From NCBI GenBank assembly GCA_948099385.1, contig CANUEZ040000179.1, positions 12,612,501 to 12,676,500 of the forward strand: a DNA stretch of 64,000 nucleotides. Direction: 5' to 3'. Positions 40,930 to 52,900 of the stretch are shown piece after piece. The notes under the pieces are model-generated. The model was given only the letters and a program-made list of their open reading frames with translations. It did not search any database and was not told where the DNA came from. The translations under genes were made by a program, and so were the position numbers. Numbering within the stretch: the first letter of the stretch is position 1; the number at the start of each line of letters is the position of its first letter. This DNA comes from Fasciola hepatica (Eukaryota > Platyhelminthes > Trematoda > Plagiorchiida > Fasciolidae).

Positions 40930-43900
40930 ATAGCAAGTAGTATATATACATATATGTATATCACCAGAAGACTACTTGAACTAGCCTAAGTAGCCTTTAT
41001 GGCTTTACCATACAGAATCATCAGTGGACTCACGAGAGAAAATGAATGAATCGCAGGGCTTGCACAGTGAAATTTCAGGAAAATTTTTTGATCTGTCTTC
41101 GTGAGTCCCGTTCTCAGCTGATGCTATGACTTACATCTACCCCCATTCAAGTAGCATTAACCGTCGGTGTGACCACGTCCTGAAAGGGAATGAGCTGTGA
41201 AACGCAAATAGAAGCTCAACGACCTCAGGACGAAGCCTTCTTTTAATCTCATTCGTTAGAAAACTGGTAACTGTGATAAAAAAGAAATTGTGAAAGATCA
41301 TTACCAATTTGTTCAACCCTCTTTACCTGAAGTCACGTTTTTTTCGTATAAACAACAATTTCACTGAACGTAATGATCAATATTATATACCTGTGTTTTG
41401 CATTTGTTGTGTTTCACAGTCAGCAAGAGGAGTAAGTACTAAGACTGAACTAGCAGAACCTTTTTCCATTCAATCTAGATCAACTCAGGTTTTGTTACTT
41501 ATGAGTCTTTTCTTGTGGTTAGCACCAAGTACCCTTGACTTTCGAGTACGGAATCAATTGATAAACACTAATGCTAACAGACAAAAGTTAGGCCATCTCC
41601 AGGGAAGCTTGGTAATCTAGAAATGACAATTTTCCCATCACCAGAAGCTAGATCTTTTCCAATCACGAAATGCGTTCAGAGATTTCAAAGATACAGTGGC
41701 AATAAAACAGTCCACTACGGCTTGCTTTCCCCGAGAATCTCCGCATTACAAACTTCTATCAATGCTTACCACATAGCTTCTCGGCCTGCTGAGCTCTCTC
41801 GATAGTACCGCATTACAGAAGGGTAATCGTGTGTACAAAACATTCGTGAGTCCAGTCATTGTCAGTCAATGATCTTTCAACAGGAATAGCTCAATCGCAG
41901 ACAAGACGAGGGTCAATCATCTTCAATATGGACCATCGCTCTAAATACTAAGGGCAATCGGCTAGGCCGAGTTCGATTTAATAGCAAGGTTTTTCCAGCC
42001 CTTCAAGGCAGAAAATTTTAGACTTCTGCTCTATTACGGAGCTCACGCTGCTCAGAAGAAGAGCAGTTATAGATTTACTGCAAGTGTGTGGATTTCGATC
42101 CGACAAAGAGTACATCTCTTTTATGGTTGTAGCTATCTGCTTGAAGGAAGAAAATGCTTTTTGTGTGTGCCTTCTGGTCTACAATTTGACTCCTTGTAAT
42201 CTGCTTGGTTATCCAGTCGTAGTCGATCATGAGACTAAATATAAGGTGTTGAACATTTTTTCATTCAATCTCACGTGTATATACACGCATCCACTACTCT
42301 TGTCCATCTGTTGACAGGCTGTGATTGTGGATGTGTTGCTAGCACTCCGTGTGGCAACAAAGCGGTTCCGTGCGATTTGTCAGTGCGTCGAAGTGCTACC
42401 GGAGACGATTGTATACCCACCGGTTGTCGAGCCACCTGTGGTTGTCCAACTGCGTGTAGTTGTGGTAAGACTTTGTTGAACCATTGACCGTAATCGAATA
42501 GGCTCGTTTGGCCACCTTATTCTGGAAGTTGTGTTGATTGACACTATTTGCTCATCTATCATTTTTCGACTATTGGGTTTAGTTTGGGGAATCAACATAT
42601 TTATCGGCCGAAGAATTCTTCCCAGCAATTCTTGTATTAGTTCGTTTAGAGTCCCGATAACAATGGCATCAGTAGAACAAACTGGTAACTAATAATAGGG
42701 ATTTCAGAACTGATTTAACAGTAGCTGGTGGAATCTGCCAAGTGCAAAGCGGCTAATTGGATCAAAATCCATGATTATTTGCCAAAAAGAGTCTGATTTC
42801 GACCTACTCAAGACCTTGTTTTACGTAATTAAAATTCAAAACTGCTATCTCAAGGTAAGGAAAATGTCAGCGAGTTTATAACAACCTGGTTCTCTGGAAA
42901 TCCAAAATAAGAGCGTGAAAATCAATTTATCACAAATATGTTTATGTTATTGATTCTATGTGATCAGTACTCTTTGCCGGTTCACTTTGGTTCCCGGTGA
43001 AAATCTCTGTAAACATCATTTTGAATGACGTGAAGTTTCGCGGAAATTCATCTACTCATTCCAAAAAAAAATTAATTTTCAAAGCTGAAATTGATGGGTT
43101 CACTCAAAATAAAAAGATATTTTACTATCATCCTAAACCTAAAACCACACAACTGCCAGTGGCTGGCTCAAAGCCTTTGAATGTCGGATCAGATCTGCTC
43201 TTGCGACCAGTGGCATGATCCAATTTGTCTCCCGATGGCTTTTGTTTGCACGTGACACATCAGTGATTAAACGAGACGGATGGACCATTCTAACAGTTGC
43301 ACGATTTGCGTCTTCGACAGACTTGATGGGATAAAAAAGTGCGAAATTCGACGCAGTGCGTTTGCGTCTGTGTGTCTGTCAGTGTGTGTGTGTGTGTGTG
43401 CGTGTGTGTGTTTAATTTTGAAGGCCCCTCGCATGCTACACACCGCTTTGACTGATGTTTCGATTTTGCCAGCTGACTGAGTTTGGATCTACTGAGTGAA
43501 TAAAACTCAAGCAGAAAACATGGAATTCATCATTTCTGCTCAGTACAAAGAGTTATCATTGTACAGATAAAATAGTGAGATCTGATCAGAAATTATCACT
43601 CTTTTTCTTCATATCCACTGAATTTCACATCGATTCCATACGGATGGTTTTTTTTTTTGTTACAGGACTGTCAGGTGAGTTATGACGTTTGACATTTACA
43701 CTCATCCGTTAAAAAACCAGTGAACCAGGACACTGATAGTCTAGGCTTAGAAATACTCGATCTTCTAACTTAAACACGGAAACCACCGACTGTGATGAAC
43801 TGATGCATCTAGCCCTATCTCCAAGGGTAGTGCCTTGAAGCAATATGCATTTGAATTTTCATAACACACGACAAGCGTCGTATATTTATATAGACAGACA

Positions 43901-46900
43901 GAGCTCAGTTCTGATATAGATCAACTCCTTGATATGGTAAATCGATTGTCGACAAAAACCTACACAACCGAACGTAGGCTGCTGTTCACTGTATCCAAAA
44001 ATACCAGATTACTGAACAGAGTCAAAATCTGGTGTAGTTTGCACTATTGGAGAACACTTTAATACGTCGAATGAATGAGCCGGTTAAATAAATGAAAAAG
44101 GTTACGTGACACAAATAACGAAGTGGGGGTTGGTTAAATATCAGAAATGGTGCATGTTTACGTATGTGCAAAAGTAATAGCTGAGTGTACTGATCGGTCC
44201 GATTAGCTCCAGCAAGAAGAATCATCTCGTTATATGAGTACAAAACTGATAGCTCATGATCGTAGCCAAATAATTGAGTGAAAGATATTAGTTCAAAGGC
44301 CTTTCATAACAGGTTTCTTTACGATCCCCATTGACTGATTTGCCCCCATTTGGCCAAAACAGCTACCGGCAACTGATTGGTTGCTTTCGTTCGGTTTCTC
44401 ACAAACTGATTGGGCCTTTGGTCCCCCTAGCTGACTTCAGACTTGTCTTCGATTCTACGTAATCGATGACACGCTGTCTGTTAACCAAACCAGACTCTAC
44501 AGAGAAGATTGTTCAATCAGTTCCCCACACTTGATGATGTTCAAAGAGAAGGGCCTGAGAAAAGCCATCAGAATGTTGTGGGCCTCACAGCACCACTGAT
44601 TGACGGGGCACCACTGATGTTCTAAGGTCACGTAAAGTGTTCAATTTTTTGGCGGAAGGCTGAAAACTCTTTTCATACGAAAGGATTCATATAAAACTTT
44701 ATGCAGAAAAAATATTCTCCCATGCCCCAGTTCATGTACGAGGGATGTTTGGTTATATTATCAACATTGAGTGTATACTTGTGTGTGTGTGCGTTTCGTT
44801 TTCTATATAATAAAAGTCTTTTGATAGTCCAGTGACTGATCAGCTACGCTTACATTTCGAGTTCACTTTGTGGTAATTCGAGTTGCAGAAGCATAACCTG
44901 TTAACTCCCTTAAATTGCACAGTGAAAAAACGTGAGTTTCGATTGAAATTCTCAAGATAAAGCTGAAAATGGTGATGGTGATTCGGATGATGATGATGAG
45001 ATATTGCTAACAATATTCTGAATGAATAATAGACTTTTAATTTACACTTATCAAAATTTACAGGTTGCGCATGTGGAGGTACGTTGAACATTTTGTATTT
45101 TCATTGTGCTTATGGAGGAAATTCACTTTGACATATCATTCTTCCTGCATGGTAATTACGATCAGTTGCACCCAAATACCAGTAGACAACGTCATCCGTA
45201 CAGTATCATCATTTGAATCATCATCATTATCATCATCATCATCACAACTTGCACCATCATCACTAAGACGAACATCAACAACAACAACTTTTCCACCATT
45301 CCAGATGATAATGCTCGATCGATATTACCGTCTACCGCACCTAATGTTTTTTGTTCTTATCTCTTCTGCCTCAATTTTAGGTCTGCCCAGTAGGTCCACT
45401 GAAGTTAGCCGAACCTTTCTTTTTGCTTTTGAATGTCGTTCAGTTGTAGACATGCAGTTCTTTTCGAAAAGGAATAGTCATGCTGTCACGAGAGCCTCGG
45501 CCAGAATCATGGACGCAGCTGACGCACCAAATACTATGATAGACACAACTTCACGCTCAAAAGCTTTTTTCTCACAGTAAGACGGGGTTACTTTTTTTTA
45601 AAGCCGATAACCTAGAAGCTTGATGTGACCGCACTTCCTTCTGACAATAACATACGATGAAGAAGATTCAATTACGTAGTCATAAACCTCAAGTAAAAAC
45701 AGCATAATCAATAAATATCGTGGAACCACCAAATGTTGTTCCATCTAGCTTGTTCAGAATCTTAGGAGGGGATCCCTACTTAGACTTCAGTCAAAACAGT
45801 ATGAAGGTGAATATAACACCATAGATTTGCTCTTCTCAACTTGAGTTTAACTCATTCGATATGGGGGGGGGGATACCTCCATTGTGATCGAGATGCTGCT
45901 TTTACATTTCAGATTTCAACTCAGGAGATATTCATTCAGTTGTACTGCTTCATACACACAAGCACCTTTTTCGTTATTAACAACAAGCTCAAATTTATGT
46001 TTGTAATAGTTCGCATATTTTGTTCAATAATCTTCATGATAAGGTGATTGTGCATATATATATATATACATACATATATGTATATATTATCTCTCTCACC
46101 TACCAAACTTATAGTTTCCAAAAGAGGAATACTGAAAACAAGTAAGTTGATAAGCTCCAATGGTCCCGAATTTGATAGCCCCGGTTTAAAAGAACTTCGT
46201 AGTCTTTTCAAAGTTGTGGAGACTTTCCAATATGTTTAACAACCGCGGTATCTCACCACGACTCTCCTAGGGGTGCCCTGATTGATTCCGGCTTGTAGTA
46301 AGGCCTATAAGTATGATTCTTTCTGGAAAACTGTAATATTCTGTTGCCGTAGTTTGCTAAGTTACTCAATAAAGGTTATTTGAATGTACACCTTGAATGT
46401 TTCATCCATAGCCCGTCTGTTATTATTCTAACATTAGACTCGGCCATCTTCCAGTGTAGCTCCTCAACCATGACAATGATTTCCACTACTCAATGGTGGT
46501 TGTACCATCTGATGTTCTGCTGGGAAAAACATTTCGCTCTTGATTTATTCGTTGTCTTGCGTCGTAATACTATGAGCTAGGGACCAACCAATACTAGATG
46601 ACATATTGTCCGGATATTTCCACTGAATCTATTTAGAGAACAAAATCTGGCAAACCAGCTCGTTTTTCAATGAACAATTATAGTACAACTGCATCGTAAT
46701 ATATGATAATTATTGATCATGAATACTGTGTTCCTGGATTAACTCCAGACCGGATTTGTATTGGTGTCTATTGTGTCAGCATTAGTAGATTGAGAGTCGG
46801 TATTGCTTATTTGCGGATAACGCTTTATATAACGCGATTCGTCAAGCAGTATCAACGCTCATCTCACCAATGAAAAGCGTGGAAGCATTGTACCGCTGTT

Positions 46901-49900
46901 TCATCCTCGTTAGGAATCCGCAGCGGTAGACCTTCTCGGAGACCTTCTGGGTCTTGATCACGGGGCGAACGACTGTGAGTCAGACTCATAGTCACCAGAC
47001 TATCCCGGCTGGTAGTTAACCGTTTGTTGAACGTATACACCACATGATGCATCGCCTTTCGATTGGCACTACATGATTAATCATGGAAATAAATCTAATC
47101 TCCCAATTACGTTTTGACCATCTCCATCGTTGGATTTTTCCAATTTCAGTGGCCGGTAAGTTCACGAATAAAATACTGTTTTAACAGCTCTCTTGTGAGT
47201 TACGGAAACCCAGTAACCCTTGACGATGTTGCTACGGGATGTTCGAGAATAAGATTCCCTGTGGATTTTAGCGTAGACTGAGTAAATACAAAAATCTTGA
47301 GTCATGACGTATTCGGTTGTCAGTATGTGCACGATCAGTGCATTACTGCCTCCTGTGAAGATTTAAGAGTACAACTTGGTATTTTGTTTTTGAAAATCGT
47401 ATGACGCTGATCATTTTCTCCAATGCAAGGCAGCGTGGGAGGGGGAGGAGGAGAGAAGAGAGAGCGAGAGAGAGAGAGAGAGAGAGAGAAGACGTTTATC
47501 AACGAAATGTAGCCAAAACAATAAGCCAACCCACGAAGGAAGACTTCTAATGTTCAATATCTGGTATGTATTGCCCAATGTGACTTGGGGGTGAGTGTCT
47601 GGGAGAGAATCTCCTGGACTAGATGGTCGACCGATTAGTTCCGACGAAAAAATGTACACCAGATGAGTACCGATTGGACAATAACTGTGTTTGTAAGTTT
47701 GTGCTTGCTTTATACGTGTGGCTAAAGACAGTTAGTATTCCTTGGTGGTTTGTTTGGGAAAAATCACAAACAGAAACCCAGAGTGTGCGGTGTTCAACAA
47801 AATCAACACTAAGCGCATGCTTTGGAGGCATAGAGGGGACACAAAATACTAGATCTCTTCAGGTCTGTGATCCTTACAGAATCAACTGATCTTCTGTTAT
47901 CGTCTTTTGTATTCGACAATATCAGTATGCAATTCAGGCTACTCCAAGCGTTTTATACATGAAAATGCTTCTGTCAAACACGCTTCACCTAGCAGACTGT
48001 CAGGAGATTGCTGAACGAGGACAAGTTTCATTTTAATCCTTGGCGATTGATGGCTTATTTTGTCCCAACTGGACATTGGAATCAACGTGTGCTTTACTAA
48101 AGATTTTGGCATCGTAATCAAGGCTGGCATCGCTTTCCACATCAGCAGTTCGTTGACTTTACGTGCCCATTTGGTCAGAACTTTCTATTGTACTTTGGGG
48201 TAAACACGAATGTAACTATGACAAGTGTCAGAATTTTGAATCCATATTGACTTTTTAGCCTAGTAATCCTCTTCTGTTTTAAAATTGAAAATATATGTTG
48301 GATAAACTCTCAAATACCCTCAGTCTTTAACATTCACATCACCAATGCTAAATCTATTACCTTATGGTTGCTTTTCAGGTTCATACATGGGATCAAGTAA
48401 GTGCACTTTTCTATATGCGACCATCATGAACTGGAGAAAAATCTCAATATCAAGTCCAGCTTGGTCTAGACAGTTCCTCCAACCGCTCTACCACAATAAC
48501 CGGATAGTAGAAATTCGGCTTTTATGCTCGCATTTATGCCATCGAGAAAGAACGACGCTTACCAGGATTACCTCCAGTGTTACGGAAAACGATATCATGA
48601 CAGACAGATTTCTTCTCAGTGAAATCTTTAGTCCAGTATGTTTATAGATTTAAGATAAACATGTATACTAGAGATGAATATTACCAATGTCACTCACATG
48701 ATACACGAAGATGGATTGTAATGACCGGAAAAAGCTCCTAGCAGATAAGGAAAACCTCATGAAATAGGATCACGCATTCAGGATGTCTTATGATTTTCAA
48801 CGAAATGCGGCCAAAGTGATTTGAACAAAGTCAAAGAATTTAGAAGCCATGGGGGGTATCACTCACGACGCATTGGTTTGCATCCAAAGAAGAATTTCTT
48901 TCAAGTCAATCCAAATATTCTGGTCCAGTATGAAATCAGGCTTACAGACAGGCCTCAGCTCACACGGTAACATGCTACGACGCGGTTTAGATTGTCCATA
49001 TCCGACTGATGTTATTGATTTTGCCTCACGCCAGTTAGCACCAATCGCCTTATTTCTAACCAAAGCACACCCCAACGGTCTGCTATTCCCAAGTAATGGT
49101 TGTAAGCAATCTATCTCCAAACTACCATATTGCTGACCATGTCAGTTTCGTATACAGTTCTCCAGGTTATTGGGCTGCCTATAGTTTCTGGCGATAGTTA
49201 TCTGTCAAGCCGGAAATTTGGCGTGCATGCTTGCGAAGGAGTAATGTGCGCACAGGACCACATCAAATTAAGGACCTTCACAAACTGCCTGTACAAAATT
49301 ACCAGATGGGGGAGGTACGTCAGTTGGGCAACAATCAACTTTACTATGGAAACCAATAAAGGGGATCGAGTTAACTGATTAGCACAGGAAGGGATCAACA
49401 TCATCTGTAGTCTGACTTTCCCGTGTTATGGCAGAAATGTTTGGGCAAAAAATGAGATGCCCAGTTGTGCAGCATTCTTTTCGCTTTGAATCATACCTCC
49501 AAAGCTTTTGTGCTTTACTCCAGTACCTAGTTTCCTGTTGGAGAACTATATAGTATGTCAGTTTCTCTTCCAATGCACGGCTGTTTTTTCGTCCAAAGAT
49601 CAATGGAACACGTTGAAGATGAAATAGTTCTCCGAGTAAATTGTCAGAGAGTTCATTGTCGGTAGCATCGATCTACATAGTTTGCAAGTCAAAAAATCAA
49701 GTTCAATGGGGAAGTGGATGTTCTTTTAAAATCTGTATTTTTATAACACTCAAAGAAGGCTGAGAGAAGTGAAACAAATTGCAGTTCTGCTTGTCAAATA
49801 GTACTGGTCAGTTTATCAACTCTGTTGGTTTTCTCAAATAAAAACTTGTAGAACTCATGGGCGGTAAGTTGCAGATTTCCAGAGACTAAACAAAATGGCC

Positions 49901-52900
49901 ATATTCAGGTTACATGACAGTCATTCATTTTTTATTTAATCAATTATTTATTCACTAACATAGTTTGTTGGGAAAGTTCGTTCTTAGCGGTTCTTGCTGA
50001 TTCAGACAGAAGGTGGTTGTTACTGTGATTCCCAGACAGGACAATGAGATAACAGTTAGTGGGGTACGACGGGTCTGCAAATCAGTAAGACTTTTTAATC
50101 GCATGACCTTGATCGAAATCTGAAATGATAGTGAGTGTGACTGTGCTCACAAACTCGAGTCATCAACTGGTTCCTGGAATGTTCATGATTTACTGGAGAA
50201 CGAATAGAGCCTGTTTCTAGGACGATTATGGAACATTTTACTGACGGAGGCCCACAGATTCCGCTAGGGTATACGTACTACTTTCGACCAATACTGCTTC
50301 TATTCACCTCTATTGCGAGTGAAGGCCTGCTTGTCTGACTTAATTCATTCATCATCAAATGATCTACGTCTATGTGACAATAGTCCAATATCTCTAGATG
50401 CAGTCGATGGGTTCGGAATCGATTCAGACAAGACCATTCGTAAATTCTAGTTGATCGTTTCTTGTTACATCACTAATCACGGCCAGATAAATAGCTTCTT
50501 TATGCATGGTTTGAACTCCTTTCTCAAATGGAGACAAAGGAGAAAGTCAGTCACATTGGCACTTTTGCTTTTTTCATGTAGAGCAACCCAATTTCTGACT
50601 AGGAACGCTTCCAGACAAATATGAATGTTTCCTAGTGTCTACGTTGTAATTTAACACATGATTAGGCGTTTACATCAAAGGTGGTCACCAGTAATGCCAA
50701 AAGAACTATTTTACATAGTTCTGTCGTTCCAACACACATGTAATAAATTGAGCAATAGATGGGCATTCTTATCTGCATGAATCGTGCCAGTGAATGAAAC
50801 CATCCACATCCCGAGGTTGATATCAACAATGAGTACGTAACTCAAGAAGGCCAATTTACAATACGGAACAAAGCTGTCCCCCTCAGCCGTTTGTTCCGCC
50901 TCAGAAAAGGTGAACAGAAGCCCCAGTATGCCCGGTTACTGGCCGGATTTGTTCCAATTTATTATTCTGCTGCCGATGGCTTATTGATACATTCATCTTT
51001 AATTTTGTGTATGCACAAACTTCGAACACTGATAAGCGAACCAAGCTCCAGAGACGAGTAAACATACAAGTCTCTACATTGCCGTAAAATGCTTCACAAT
51101 GATCCTCTGTAGGACACACTATCAAGTGACTTCACGATCTAGTATTACCGTCCATCTACATAGAGAAATGCTCCAAGTTCGTAATTTTTTGATTTCGCAA
51201 TAATGGATAACAGTCATTGCCTAATTAATTGCTCTTCCATTTATGATTTTCAATACACTTTTCAGGAAGTAAGTTGTGATTTTTATGTTATTCTGAATTT
51301 TAAACATAAATCGATCTTTTTATCATATAATAACAACGTTTACCAATCAGGAACACTCTGAGCTATTCTAATTTTATCACCATTCTTTTGGCTTGAAGAC
51401 AAATCCTACCATTGAACACTACGGGGGAGGCACTGTACACACCTGTTTCATTCGTGTTTAACTCCTTCCTACCGGACCGCCAGATACCGTCGACCAAACA
51501 GTGACCACGCATATGCAACGGCGCGGCTGTTCTCATACTGATGTAGTGGGACCTATCACACGATCAGTGACCTAGGAAAGTATTTGAAACCCGTCTCGTG
51601 ACGGTACCTTCGTCCCATTTATACGTACTGTTGCCCAGTCGGCTCACCTGGCTAATTGTGCTCGTACCAGGACGTATTCAATAAACAACTTAGGCGTTGT
51701 AAAGCTATTTCTATCTGAACAGACAATAGCCCATTCACATCATTCGAATTTGGGTGTAAATTTCACTTGCCAACTCAAATGCGCTGTAAATACCAGACAC
51801 TGAATAGGGTAACCCGAAGAACAGCACTTGAATGGTGTTAACTTTCAATCAAGCTGACCTAAAGGTCGGATTTGAGTGATTTTATCGCAAATGTTGTTCA
51901 CAGTCAGTAGCACCTTAAAACGGAAAGGAGTCAGAACCGTAAGAACCACTTGTTTAGTATCACTAATGAGTAGTACGTTTTCTCGAAGCATCTTAGCAAT
52001 ACCCATTCAAGCATGAAAGTGTCGTGCACAATCATTTCGTTTGATTTCAGGCTACGATTACCTGTTATTATAAAATCACCTGGCTGCTTGACTGCTCTTA
52101 CAATGCTGATTGTATGAATTTGAGATTTACATTGCTTTGCTCTGTTCTTGATGACGTGACATATCTAACGTAAATTCTGCTGACTTTGTTCTCGCACAAC
52201 CCCTCTCCAGGCATGCGTAAGTAGACATCAGTTTGTGGCTTCATGTGCCGTTCAAAGTGCCAAATTAATTTTTACCTTTTATATTCTCGCGGCTGAATCC
52301 ATCCAGGCTGGTACGAACGGGGCCACCCTTGTTCCGCTTCGGTGGCTGGAGGCTAAGCTGTAACTGTTCACAATAACATCACAACATTATTTTCCACATC
52401 GTAGTCAACAGCGACATTATTATGCTTCAGAGATTGATTTACTACGACGTTCATTTGCTATGTGGGAAGATGCTGTTCACTTCCCATTCCATAATATTTG
52501 CGTCTTCACTTTTTCATTCTTTTATCAAATTCAGTGGGAGGTACGTGATTGATTGACAGTGTCTAAAGTTTTTGAATTTTTTCTTAACCCCAAATGCAGC
52601 GTGCGCTCGTATCTTTGAAACCGAAGTTTTATTTTGTCTGAGCGTTACTTCAGTCGATGTACTTACAGAGAGCCAACCTATAAATCAATCAGTGAACCGA
52701 TTAATTTATATGTATATCAAGCAAACAATTAGTCAAACGATTACTAGAACAGCCGATCAATCCTACAGTGGTATTCATTTTGACTAAGTACAGGGTGCTT
52801 TTGAAAAGAAGCAATTTGCTTACTAGTACTTTGCCATATCTCAATTTCCCTGAGGTGAATTCAAGCTCCCCTAACTGTGTTAATAACGTGAACACCTTAG

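Noticed and set aside
42813..42854. 42-nt stretch between CTACTCAAG and GTAAGG
   Set aside because: Contains an in-frame TAA in phase 1.
45381..45393. Very strong acceptor CTGCCTCAATTTTAG followed by GTCTGCCCAGTAG
   Set aside because: No donor giving a multiple of 3 is in reach (13 nt to the nearest GT). Possibly a decayed exon, but not called.
45065..45580. 171-codon open frame containing a Ser run
   Set aside because: It starts inside MEG exon 33 in a different frame and is inflated by a TCA/ATC trinucleotide run; no domain.
49166..49183. 18-nt in-frame stretch SYWAAY, reminiscent of exon 37
   Set aside because: Donor GTTTCT is very poor.
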